From the NCBI GenBank assembly GCA_903839875.1, contig CAIMDZ010000047.1:1-37447 (forward strand): a stretch of 37,447 bases of DNA. The letters are read 5' to 3'. The translations under genes were made by a program, and so were the position numbers. Shown here piece by piece: positions 25,293 through 33,418 of the stretch. The notes beneath the pieces are model-generated. The model was not told the origin of the DNA. It saw nothing but the letters and a program-made list of their open reading frames with translations, and made no database searches. Within the stretch, counting starts at the first letter, position 1. Each line of letters opens with the position of its first letter. The stretch comes from an uncultured Bacteroidota bacterium. Its GTDB lineage: Bacteria; Bacteroidota; Bacteroidia; Chitinophagales; Chitinophagaceae.

Positions 25293-26505
25293 GTATTTTA
25301 ATGGTTTACTTTTCGTGCTGTTTTCCTGCACATTCAATACATACGGACAGGAATATAACGTGAAGACATCAATAGAAACCGTTCCTGCAACAGGGTTTTA
25401 TAAAATACCTGTCACACCGGTTTTAACAGGCTTTGCAAAAAGCGACCTTTCCGACGTCAGGATAGTTACCGATAGCAATACATTTGTTCCATATATCAAC
25501 CAGAGAGAAGTAAGAACAGTAAAACCTGAAGCATTTACCACTTTCCCGATTTTGAGTAATACCACTGAAGGCAGGTATACTACCATCATTCTGGAAAACA
25601 GCCTGACCGCCGGCGCTACCAACCTCTCACTGGCAATGAGTAATACTGCCGTAGAACGTTATACTGCTGTAAGCGGCAGCGATGATAAAAATAAGTGGTA
25701 CATAATTGATGACTCCATTCTCTTTCACAGGTCGTACCGCAATACAGATGGCAATTATATCCAGACCATTTCTTTCCCGCTTAGCAAATACAAATACTTC
25801 AAACTAAAGATCAATAATGCCGGCAGCGACCCTTTGAGAATTGTAAACGCAGGAGTTTATAAAAACGCGGATATGCAGGCTGGTCCGGGTTTTATTAATA
25901 ATCCACCCGCTGCATTTACCCAAAAAGATAGCGGCAACATTTCCTACATTATTATTAAAAACGAGTCTCCCTGGCTGGTAAGAAAAGTCAATGTTCAGGT
26001 CAACGGTCCTAAATTCTATAACCGCTCTGCTCTTGCATATATTATGCATGATAAAAATGACAGCAGTACACTCAACGATCCTGTTACAACATGCACCGTT
26101 TCTTCTGACAAACCCTGCACTTTTGACCTGAACGAACAGAAGGTACAAACTATCATCCTCGAAATTGACAACAAAGATAACCCTGCGGTAAAGGTCATCA
26201 ATGTCTCCACTTCCCAGGAACAACAGTACCTTGTGGCCTGGCTGGAAAAAGGAAAAACCTATTCCCTGCTAGCAGGCAATCCAAAGGCATCTGCTCCTCA
26301 ATACGACCTGTCTCATTTTAAAAATGACATTCCTGCAACCCTGCCTTCGCTTTCCGTTGGTCCGGTAACCGCAATACCATCAACCCCAACTCTATCTCCC
26401 GTCAAACCAATAACAAATTACTGGCTATGGCCTACAATTATAGTCGCGGTAATAATTTTGAGCCTGCTCACTTACAGGCTTATGAAGGATATGAAGCAAT
26501 CTTAG
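25276..26505 (+). CDS. DUF3999-like envelope protein
   Basis: ATG at 25276 overlaps the DUF2339 stop by 17 bp, indicating translational coupling. A TTG just before it is an alternative. The 409-residue product has a signal peptide (FNGLLFVLFSCTFNTYGQ), a long beta-rich periplasmic region and a single C-terminal helix (YWLWPTIIVAVIILSLLTYRL) followed by a short basic tail. The layout and the neighbouring DUF2339 gene match the DUF3999 family of unknown function. The family call rests mostly on context plus the N-terminal YKIPVTP and VRIVTDSN segments. The role is unknown. Confidence 0.7.
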   Translation: MTAKSKYFNGLLFVLFSCTFNTYGQEYNVKTSIETVPATGFYKIPVTPVLTGFAKSDLSDVRIVTDSNTFVPYINQREVRTVKPEAFTTFPILSNTTEGRYTTIILENSLTAGATNLSLAMSNTAVERYTAVSGSDDKNKWYIIDDSILFHRSYRNTDGNYIQTISFPLSKYKYFKLKINNAGSDPLRIVNAGVYKNADMQAGPGFINNPPAAFTQKDSGNISYIIIKNESPWLVRKVNVQVNGPKFYNRSALAYIMHDKNDSSTLNDPVTTCTVSSDKPCTFDLNEQKVQTIILEIDNKDNPAVKVINVSTSQEQQYLVAWLEKGKTYSLLAGNPKASAPQYDLSHFKNDIPATLPSLSVGPVTAIPSTPTLSPVKPITNYWLWPTIIVAVIILSLLTYRLMKDMKQS

Positions 26506-26560
26506 CCCCCCCAATTGCATCATATAGCGATCCTCCGAACTGTGCCACATCGTGTTTGTT

Positions 26561-26712
26561 GTAACTTATCAACTATTCAACCATTCAACCAAATGACCAT
26601 TCAACCTATCAACTTATCAACCATTCAACTTATCAACCATTCAACCAATCAACCAATCAACTTATCAACTTATCAACCAATCAACTATTCAACTTATCAA
26701 CCTATCCACCTA
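26561..26712. repeat. 8-bp tandem repeat array, 18 units
   Basis: From 26569 to 26712 the sequence divides exactly into 18 octamers of the form TCAACYWN (for example TCAACTTA, TCAACCAT, TCAACCAA, TCAACTAT), with a partial unit before. One unit is diverged (ATGACCAT). The array fills most of the gap between the DUF3999-like gene and cmk. Its translation gives the N-Q-P-I-N-L-S-T peptide often mis-annotated as a protein. The same unit occurs at 19973-20012. Confidence 0.85.
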
Positions 26713-26718
26713 TCTTTG
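26711..26718 (+). promoter_or_regulatory. -7 element at the end of the repeat array, before cmk
   Basis: TATCTTTG fits TAnnTTTG and its first bases are the last bases of the 8-bp array. It ends only 4 bp before the cmk ATG, so transcription would start at or very near the start codon, a leaderless or near-leaderless message, if the element is used. Confidence 0.4.
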
Positions 26719-26722
26719 CGCT

Positions 26723-27424
26723 ATGTCTTCCCACAAGATCATAATTGCCATTGACGGCTACTCTTCATGCGGTAAAAGCACCCTGGCAAAAGAACTTGCC
26801 GGCAAACTGGGTTATAGTTACATTGACAGCGGTGCGATGTATCGCTCAATTACGCTTTATTTTTTACGCAACCAGGTTAACTATTCCAATCACGATGATG
26901 TACTGAATGCCATTGCGAACATCAACCTCACGTTCGTATTCAACGAGCAGGAACATCAATCCGAAATACATCTCAATGATGAAAACGTGGAGCTGTACAT
27001 CCGTGACATGATCGTTTCTGAAAAGGTCAGTGAAGTGGCTGCTATCCGCGAGGTCCGCTCGTTTGCAGTGGGCCAGCAGAAACGAATGGGCAGAAAGAAA
27101 GGTATAGTAATGGACGGCAGGGATATTGGCACTACTGTATTCCCCGACGCTGAACTGAAAATATTTATGACAGCCGACCCCGAAGTACGGGTTATGCGCC
27201 GTTTTAAGGAGATGTATGCTGCAAATCCACACACTACCATCGAAGAGGTGCGCAACAACCTGGAACTCCGCGATTATATTGACAGCAACCGTGAGGAAAG
27301 CCCGCTCCACCGTGCACATGATGCACTTATTCTCGACAACAGCAACCTGACAAGAGAAGAACAGTTAAAACTTGTTCAGGAATGGGTAAAAGAAAGAATT
27401 GCTGACCTCAAATCTGCCAAATAG
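26723..27424 (+). CDS. cmk: Cytidylate kinase
   Basis: Cmk phosphorylates CMP and dCMP to the diphosphates in pyrimidine salvage. The protein has 233 residues from ATG at 26723, normal for the family. The P-loop is GYSSCGKST (12-20). YIDSGAMYRSIT marks the nucleotide-binding site, and MDGRDIGTTVFPDAELKIFMTADPEVR is the highly conserved core. RDYIDSNREESPLHRAHDALILDNS completes the CMP-binding and lid part. It is preceded by the 8-bp repeat array and a close-set -7 element. The next gene starts about 100 bp downstream on the same strand with its own promoter-like element. Confidence 0.96.
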   Translation: MSSHKIIIAIDGYSSCGKSTLAKELAGKLGYSYIDSGAMYRSITLYFLRNQVNYSNHDDVLNAIANINLTFVFNEQEHQSEIHLNDENVELYIRDMIVSEKVSEVAAIREVRSFAVGQQKRMGRKKGIVMDGRDIGTTVFPDAELKIFMTADPEVRVMRRFKEMYAANPHTTIEEVRNNLELRDYIDSNREESPLHRAHDALILDNSNLTREEQLKLVQEWVKERIADLKSAK

Positions 27425-27493
27425 TTGCTGATTCAAATAATAATATTTGTTCGATATTTTATTTGCACATTCCTGAATTTTGCACATTAGCGT

Positions 27494-27501
27494 TACCTTT
27501 G
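27494..27501 (+). promoter_or_regulatory. -7 element before the beta-lactamase-like gene
   Basis: TACCTTTG fits TAnnTTTG exactly and ends 21 bp before the ATG at 27523. No convincing -33 TTTG at standard spacing was found. Confidence 0.45.
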
Positions 27502-27522
27502 CACCCTCAAATCAAAGACTTC

Positions 27523-28377
27523 ATGCGAATTAATGTTATACTTGGCTGCATTGCTGTTATTTTCCTTTCCGCCTGTGCTAAGTCCCGGATAAAGGAACAT
27601 AGTGAATGGAAAAAATATTTCGAAGACAAAGGAATAAAAAACGCCTGTTTCGAGTTGCGGGATAATAATCATGAATCCATCCATTTTTATAATAGAGACC
27701 GCTGCAGCGAGCGCATGTTGCCCGCATCTACTTTTAAAATTTTTATTTCATTGGTTGCCCTTGAGCTGGCCGTTGCTCCTGATGATCAGTTGGTAATTAA
27801 ATGGGATAGTGTACAGCGCAGACCGGAGTGGGACAAAGACATGAATTTGAGAGAAGCGCTCAAAGTAAGTTCTGAACCTTATTTTAAAGAATTGATCCGC
27901 CGCATTGGCCCTGCAAAAATGCAGCACTTCCTGGATACCGTAAAATACGGTAATATGCAAATGTCGGGTAAACTGGATGAGGTCTGGACCAATAACTCCC
28001 TCCAGGTAACACCGGATGAGGAACTGGGTATGTTAAAAAAAATGTACTTCTTCGAATTACCCTTCGCGGAACGCACCCAGCGTATTGTCAAAACCATGAT
28101 GCTGCAGGAAGAAACACCGGCTTACAACCTGTATTATAAAACCGGTACCGGCAAGGTCAATGACAAGTATATTTACTGGATCGTAGGTTTTGCCGAAAAA
28201 ATAGAACATGTAAAAGAACCAGAAGGCTCCATGAATAAAAGCGACTTCCGCAACTACCCTTTTTTCTTTGCCCAGAATTTTGAAATGCCGGTTGCCGATA
28301 CTTCCAAAGATTGGTTTAAAGTTCGTCTTGAGATACTACACGACATATTAAAAGATTATGGAGCGATCCCTAAATAA
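27523..28377 (+). CDS. Class D (OXA-type) beta-lactamase-like lipoprotein
   Basis: The protein has 284 residues from ATG at 27523. An earlier in-frame ATG would precede the promoter element. A lipobox LSAC puts the acylated Cys at 18, so it should be membrane-anchored. Class D motifs are PASTFK with nucleophile S69 and K72, YGN at 142-144, and KTG at 206-208, with a conserved W155. The second motif, normally S-x-V, reads S116-S117-E118, so the hydrophobic residue near the lysine is replaced by Glu. Class D enzymes use a carboxylated lysine to hydrolyse penicillins or carbapenems. The Glu may alter that, so actual lactamase activity is uncertain, and it could be a divergent penicillin-binding or BlaR-like domain. 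Confidence 0.83.
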   Translation: MRINVILGCIAVIFLSACAKSRIKEHSEWKKYFEDKGIKNACFELRDNNHESIHFYNRDRCSERMLPASTFKIFISLVALELAVAPDDQLVIKWDSVQRRPEWDKDMNLREALKVSSEPYFKELIRRIGPAKMQHFLDTVKYGNMQMSGKLDEVWTNNSLQVTPDEELGMLKKMYFFELPFAERTQRIVKTMMLQEETPAYNLYYKTGTGKVNDKYIYWIVGFAEKIEHVKEPEGSMNKSDFRNYPFFFAQNFEMPVADTSKDWFKVRLEILHDILKDYGAIPK

Positions 28378-28649
28378 ATAATGCGGCTTTTGAGGTACTT
28401 ACTTCAGCCCCCAGATCTCATATAAATATTTTACGACTTTGCCACTTTGCAAGAGATTTCTTAATTTTCCTGAGTTATACTATGAAAGGGGTAGATTCGG
28501 GCATTTAACAATAAGGTTTTTTGCGAGCTTAAAAACGCAACAACATATTTAATAGCAATTATTTTAGTTGCGCCTTTGCGTGAAACCTTTTTCTTGCACA
28601 GGTATACACCATGTGAAGTATAACATTTTTTAAACTTAAACTACACTGA
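28378..28649. other. Gap between beta-lactamase-like gene and lpxD
   Basis: No gene is seen. GCGCCTTTGCGTGAAACC at about 28570 resembles a common Bacteroidota dispersed repeat. No TAnnTTTG element close to lpxD was found. Confidence 0.4.
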
Positions 28650-29672
28650 ATGGAATTCTCCGCAAAACAAATTGCAGGCATACTGAACGGACAAATTGAA
28701 GGAGATGCCGGCATTAAAATCACCAAATTATCAAAAATAGAAGAAGGTGTACCTGGTTCTATTTCTTTCCTTGCCAACCCTGCTTATACACATTATATTT
28801 ACGAGACAAAAGCCTCCCTTGTAATTGTAAATAAGGACTTTACCCCTACGGCGCCAATAGCTGCAACGCTCATAAGAGTAGACAATGCTGGTACAGCATT
28901 TACCAGGCTGCTTGAAATGTACAATCAGGTAAAGCTGAATAAATCGGGTATCTCTAAATTAGCCGCAATTTCAGAAAGCGCCAAAATAGGTAATAATATC
29001 TATGCCGGCGAATTCGCTGTTATTTGCGACAATGCAATTATAGGTAACAATGTAAAAATTTATCCGCAGGTTTATATAGGCGAAAACGCCGTTATCGGTG
29101 ATAACACTACAATATTTGCCGGCGTAAAAATATACTCCGAAACTGTAATTGGCAAAGATTGCATCATCCATTCGGGTACTGTCATTGGCAGCGATGGTTT
29201 CCGTTTCGAGCCTGGTCCGAACGGAACTGTTAAAGTACCGCAGATAGGCAATGTGGTAATTGAAGATGATGTGGAGATCGGCGCCAATTGTGCCATTGAC
29301 CGTGCTACTTTTGGTTCTACTATCCTGCGCAATGGCGTTAAATTTGATAACCTTGTTCACATTGCCCATAATGTGGAGATCGGTGAGAACAGCTTCCTCA
29401 CTGCATGCAATGTGGTGGCAGGCTCCACCAAAATAGGAAAGAATTGTATGTTCAGCGGCCAGGTAGGTATCGTTGGTCATTTACAGATAGCTGATAACAC
29501 CATCGTTACCGCACAATCCGGTATTTCAAAAAGCATTACCAAACCTGGACAGGTATTTATGGGTTCACCTGCTTTCGACGCCAATAAGTACCGCAAAGCA
29601 TTCGTCCATTTCCGCAACCTTGATGAATTGGTGCAAAGAGTAGATAAGCTGGAAAAAATGAATAAACACTGA
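28650..29672 (+). CDS. lpxD: UDP-3-O-acylglucosamine N-acyltransferase LpxD
   Basis: LpxD adds the second hydroxyacyl chain, from acyl-ACP, to UDP-3-O-acylglucosamine in lipid A synthesis. The protein has 340 residues from ATG at 28650. The N-terminal uridine-binding domain includes [19 protein letters not shown] (about 26-44). It is followed by a left-handed beta helix of hexapeptide repeats (about 105-290) rich in IG-N-V and IG-D-T units. The catalytic His lies in [10 protein letters not shown] (H237, H240), and GSDGFRFEP is conserved. The end is a short helix ([14 protein letters not shown]) of the trimer. No other lpx gene is nearby, and the next gene is a GT-C enzyme 61 bp downstream. 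Confidence 0.96.
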   Translation: MEFSAKQIAGILNGQIEGDAGIKITKLSKIEEGVPGSISFLANPAYTHYIYETKASLVIVNKDFTPTAPIAATLIRVDNAGTAFTRLLEMYNQVKLNKSGISKLAAISESAKIGNNIYAGEFAVICDNAIIGNNVKIYPQVYIGENAVIGDNTTIFAGVKIYSETVIGKDCIIHSGTVIGSDGFRFEPGPNGTVKVPQIGNVVIEDDVEIGANCAIDRATFGSTILRNGVKFDNLVHIAHNVEIGENSFLTACNVVAGSTKIGKNCMFSGQVGIVGHLQIADNTIVTAQSGISKSITKPGQVFMGSPAFDANKYRKAFVHFRNLDELVQRVDKLEKMNKH

Positions 29673-29733
29673 TTTGTAAATAAGTAATTAACTTGTCTTA
29701 TTTAATATAAATTCTGCCAACTCAACTTTCAAT

Positions 29734-31014
29734 ATGCAACTCCAAATATCAGCAGGTAAAAAAGATTTCATGAGTACTTTTTTACTGGTGATATTGTATG
29801 CCGGCTGCTTCTATGCATTTCAATACTTTCTTTATGCAACCTTAATGGTGCCGGCTATTCCTAACGAGACTAATTTGATTTCATGGGATGCCGGTTATTA
29901 CAGAGACATTGCTAATACCGGTTATGATGTTCATGACGGCAATTTATCGAGGTTGGCTTTTTTCCCGCTCTTTCCTCTTGTTTGGGAAATTGCGCATGTC
30001 GGAGTTTGGGGTATTGTTGTTATTAATATACTCTTTTTTGCCACAGGTTTCAGTATTCTTTGTAGTTTGTTCAAATTAAAAACAGGAGATAAACTTTTTT
30101 GGCTATCTATCCCTGCAATGTATTTTGCATTCATCCCGTATACTGAATCGCTGTTTTTTCTTTTATCGTCTGTTTTAATTTATGGAATAAAAGCGAAACG
30201 GGTGTGGTTAATATGGATAAGTTTGATTCTCCTTTCACTAACGAGGGCCACCGGCGTCTTCCTGGCGCCTGCGTTCCTGGCAATGTCATTATTATCTGCC
30301 GACCGGAAATACTGGTATAAAAGTTTGCTGACCTGGTTTACTACTTATCTGCTACCTATCATTTTGGGAACGGCAATATTTATAGGTTATCAATATTATA
30401 AAACAGGTATATGGTTTGCATTTTTTAATGTGCAGAAAAAATATTGGGGACATGAGTTTAACATACCTGTCTTACCATTCAATAGCTACTCTGGCATGAT
30501 AATGCTTTGGATTCAGGCTTTATCCATGTTTGTAGGTATTTTCTGTTTTTGTTATTTAATTATGAAGTTCTTCAAATGGCTGCTTAAAAATAAATTACAG
30601 GACGATTTGCTTATTGCTTCCTGTACTTACCTTTTTATGGCATTTTTTGTTGTTGTATTTTATAATCCAATCTGGGGTAATTTCAAAACTAATGTTTCAG
30701 GGATTTTCCGGTATTCTTTAATGAACCCGTTTTTCTTTGTTTTTTTATATCACTTCACAAATGCTGTAAAATATTCCTGGAAAAACTTCCTGTTTGTATT
30801 TTTCCTCGGCAATATTGTCTGGCTTTCATTTGGCTCCTATATACATATCCAGGTCTTCCTTTATTATACTACCAATACGATACTGCTTTTCCTGTACATG
30901 CTTTATGCAAACAAAAAACTCACCTGGCCGGTACTGGTATTGACGGCAGTAAACATTTTCTTCCAGGTACAGTTTTTTCAGCATTATATTACTTCCCGCT
31001 GCTTACCCGATTAA
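29734..31014 (+). CDS. PIG-V-like GT-C mannosyltransferase
   Basis: The 426-residue membrane protein has about ten to twelve helices. The luminal loop after helix 1 carries WDAGYYRDIANTGY (D52), and the next segment is LAFFPLFPL (74-82). Both are typical of PIG-V/mannosyltransferase-like GT-C enzymes that use polyprenyl-phosphate mannose. LTRATGVFLAPAFL is another conserved-looking segment. ATG at 29734 was chosen, and Met13 is an alternative. It follows lpxD by 61 bp and may be co-transcribed, suggesting a role in envelope glycan assembly. The acceptor is unknown. Confidence 0.78.
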   Translation: MQLQISAGKKDFMSTFLLVILYAGCFYAFQYFLYATLMVPAIPNETNLISWDAGYYRDIANTGYDVHDGNLSRLAFFPLFPLVWEIAHVGVWGIVVINILFFATGFSILCSLFKLKTGDKLFWLSIPAMYFAFIPYTESLFFLLSSVLIYGIKAKRVWLIWISLILLSLTRATGVFLAPAFLAMSLLSADRKYWYKSLLTWFTTYLLPIILGTAIFIGYQYYKTGIWFAFFNVQKKYWGHEFNIPVLPFNSYSGMIMLWIQALSMFVGIFCFCYLIMKFFKWLLKNKLQDDLLIASCTYLFMAFFVVVFYNPIWGNFKTNVSGIFRYSLMNPFFFVFLYHFTNAVKYSWKNFLFVFFLGNIVWLSFGSYIHIQVFLYYTTNTILLFLYMLYANKKLTWPVLVLTAVNIFFQVQFFQHYITSRCLPD

Positions 31015-31214
31015 CATAACAACAGTTCGATGAAAATATATCAGTAGTTAAGCAGTCAGTCCGGTCTTCCTCCATCCGGCAGCATAACGTTGCAGGCAGA
31101 CCGTAGAATTAACCTGAGTTTTTGAACTGAAAGAATTTGAAGTCAATAGTTTATTACCAGGCGGACATAAAAATAAACTATGAATGAAAATCAAATACAG
31201 GAAATATAAAAAGT

Positions 31215-32228
31215 CTACGCTGCTTCCATTTCTTTAAAGCCTATCATTTTGTTTTTTTCCGCATCCCATACCTTCAGGCGAAGGCAGGCAGCAATATCGT
31301 TCGGCCTTAAGGTAGTTTTCTTTGCACGCTGCAATTCGGGTATGGCGGCCATTGCTTCCGGTAACCGGTAAAATGGTATTTTTGAATTCAGATGGTGCAC
31401 ATGATGAAACCCTATGTTGGCAGTCACCCACTGCATAAAAGGATCCAATGCCATATAGCTCGATGATTCAAGTGCGGCATCCGTATAGCTCCACTCAGTA
31501 TTATTCTTAAATATCGCCTCCGGAAAATTATGCTGTGCGTAAAATAAATAGGCCCCAAGCATTTGAGAAAGGAAAAACGGAAGGAAGAACATCAGGAACC
31601 AGGTAAGCGCACCAAAATGAACAAAAATAAAAACAGCGATAGAAATATGTAATACCAAAACCACTAATGAGTCCCAATGCCTGCGCGGGCTGCTCAGGAA
31701 TGATTGAATACACATCCCATACATGAATGTAGTAAAATAGGCGAATAACATATTAATAGGATGGCGGACAGCCAGGTACACAAACCTTTCCTGTTTCGTA
31801 GCCTCCAGGAACTTCTGTTTAGTCATTATGGGGTAAGAACCAATGCTTGCACTGAAAAGCTTGGCATTATGATTATGGTGATGGTCATGCGAACGCTTCC
31901 ATATATTAGGAGGTGTTATCATATAAATACTGAAAGCAGTAAAAATGACGTCGGCAATAAAGGACTGCCGCAATATAGTATGATGCTGGTAATCATGGAA
32001 AATAATAAAGAACCGCGATAGCATCATTGCAGCAAAAATGCTGCACACTATCCTGAAGATCAGCCCTGCAAATACAGGCATCGAAAAATAAACAGGAATA
32101 GTTTTGAATGTGCCATATACGGCCCCAATAAGCAGAAAAAGTGAGGTAATCGTATGATACCAACTTTTCCAGCGTATTTCTTTTGCAAATGGTTTCGTGG
32201 CCAGAATCAGTTCTTTTCCTGTAAGCAT
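31215..32228 (-). CDS. Membrane fatty acid desaturase
   Basis: The 337-residue integral membrane non-haem diiron desaturase has three histidine boxes: HDYQHH (78-83), HDHHH (114-118) and HHVHH (275-279), plus an extra AQHNF (H233). Four to six membrane helices surround them. Such enzymes introduce double bonds into acyl chains or hydroxylate related lipids, taking electrons from ferredoxin or cytochrome b5-type donors. The box spacing is nearer fatty-acid delta-12-type desaturases than carotene hydroxylases. No redox partner is adjacent. The flanking gaps (31015-31214 and 32229-32404) show nothing recognisable. Confidence 0.88.
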   Translation of the reverse strand: MLTGKELILATKPFAKEIRWKSWYHTITSLFLLIGAVYGTFKTIPVYFSMPVFAGLIFRIVCSIFAAMMLSRFFIIFHDYQHHTILRQSFIADVIFTAFSIYMITPPNIWKRSHDHHHNHNAKLFSASIGSYPIMTKQKFLEATKQERFVYLAVRHPINMLFAYFTTFMYGMCIQSFLSSPRRHWDSLVVLVLHISIAVFIFVHFGALTWFLMFFLPFFLSQMLGAYLFYAQHNFPEAIFKNNTEWSYTDAALESSSYMALDPFMQWVTANIGFHHVHHLNSKIPFYRLPEAMAAIPELQRAKKTTLRPNDIAACLRLKVWDAEKNKMIGFKEMEAA

Positions 32229-32404
32229 CTATGGATTTAAAGTGCAAATTTAAGGAACATTCAGAAATAATAGTAACTTAAAATGCAGATAAGTATGTTA
32301 ATTCAGTATTTATTATCCGCTAATGTACCATTACAATTTTAATATTAAGCGTTACGTATTACATCTTTTACCAATCCTGCCTCCTTGCTGTTAAAGTTCC
32401 TGTA

Positions 32405-33226
32405 TCATGACACATACAAGTCCTTTTGTAAATCCCCTCCGGGTATCACTGCATATTGTTCCATATCCGTAACTCCTTCTGCCGCTAATACCTGCTCATC
32501 CAGGAACAAATTGCCCGAACATTCTTTGGCAGGTCTGCGTAAAATATAATAAGCACAATCTGCCAGTATTTCAGGCTTACGGCTACGGTTTACCAACGCT
32601 TCACCACCTAATAAATTCTTTACTGCTGCAGTAGCTATCGTTGTCACCGGCCAGATAGAATTCGCAGCTATCCCGTACTTTTTAAATTCCCCTGCCCATC
32701 CCAGCGTCATCATACTCATATTGTACTTACTGATGGTATACCCTACAAACGGAGCCAGCCATTTCGGATCAATATCAATCGGTGGAGACAAAGTAAGTAT
32801 ATGGGGATTTTCAGATTTGCGTAAAAAGGGCACACAATGTTTAGTCACCAGGAAGGTTCCGCGAACATTAATATCGTGTATCAGGTCAAATCGTTTTGTT
32901 TCAGTTTGCTCGGTATTGCTCAGCGATATTGCCGAAGCATTATTCACCAATATATCAATACCACCAAAGATAGAGACAGCCTGCTGCACTGCATATATGA
33001 TTTGCTCCTCATCACGAATATCACACTGCACAGCAAGCCCTTTCCCACCTGCTTCATTTACCTGCTGCACAACACTATGTATAGTACCTCCCAGGCGCGC
33101 ATCTTCCTTCACCGACTTGGCAACCACCACAATATTAGCGCCTTCCTTTGCCAGCCTTAATGCAATAGCAGCGCCAATACCCCTGCTCGCCCCCGTTATA
33201 AAAGCTGTTTTTCCTTTAAAACTCAT
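32405..33226 (-). CDS. Short-chain dehydrogenase/reductase, HSDL2-like
   Basis: The 273-residue SDR uses ATG at 33226. A TTG 18 bp upstream is less likely because the Rossmann fold begins at once. The cofactor motif is TGASRGIG (11-18), NNAS is at 95-98, and the tetrad is N120, S147, Y163 and K167 (YTISK). The sequence style (SVKEDARLGGTIHSVVQQV, SPPIDIDPKW, and a late VLAAEG segment) resembles the HSDL2/SDR family linked to lipid or terpenoid carbonyl metabolism. The substrate cannot be read from sequence. It is 176 bp from the desaturase on the same strand, which may hint at shared lipid chemistry. Confidence 0.85.
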   Translation of the reverse strand: MSFKGKTAFITGASRGIGAAIALRLAKEGANIVVVAKSVKEDARLGGTIHSVVQQVNEAGGKGLAVQCDIRDEEQIIYAVQQAVSIFGGIDILVNNASAISLSNTEQTETKRFDLIHDINVRGTFLVTKHCVPFLRKSENPHILTLSPPIDIDPKWLAPFVGYTISKYNMSMMTLGWAGEFKKYGIAANSIWPVTTIATAAVKNLLGGEALVNRSRKPEILADCAYYILRRPAKECSGNLFLDEQVLAAEGVTDMEQYAVIPGGDLQKDLYVS

Positions 33227-33418
33227 AAGTCTTTTTTTAGTCAAGCCGAAGATAATGCAATAATGGGCTAATGGAGGTATTTATTCCGGATTACATACTT
33301 ATTTAAAATATTCCGCTAATGATTATTGTTTTTCTTAACTTTATATGATATATTTTGTTATTACCCATCCATTTATACTTTATCTACTGTCTTTAATCTT
33401 TAAGTCATACAATAGCTT

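Noticed and set aside
26569..26712. CRISPR array
   Set aside because: The unit is 8 bp and continuous, with no spacers and no cas genes.
26515..26754. 79-residue frame rich in N-Q-P-I-N-L-S-T
   Set aside because: It is a translation of the 8-bp tandem repeat and runs into cmk in another frame.
31015..31214. Small gene or terminator between the PIG-V-like and desaturase genes
   Set aside because: Only very short frames and no convincing hairpin with a T-run are present.
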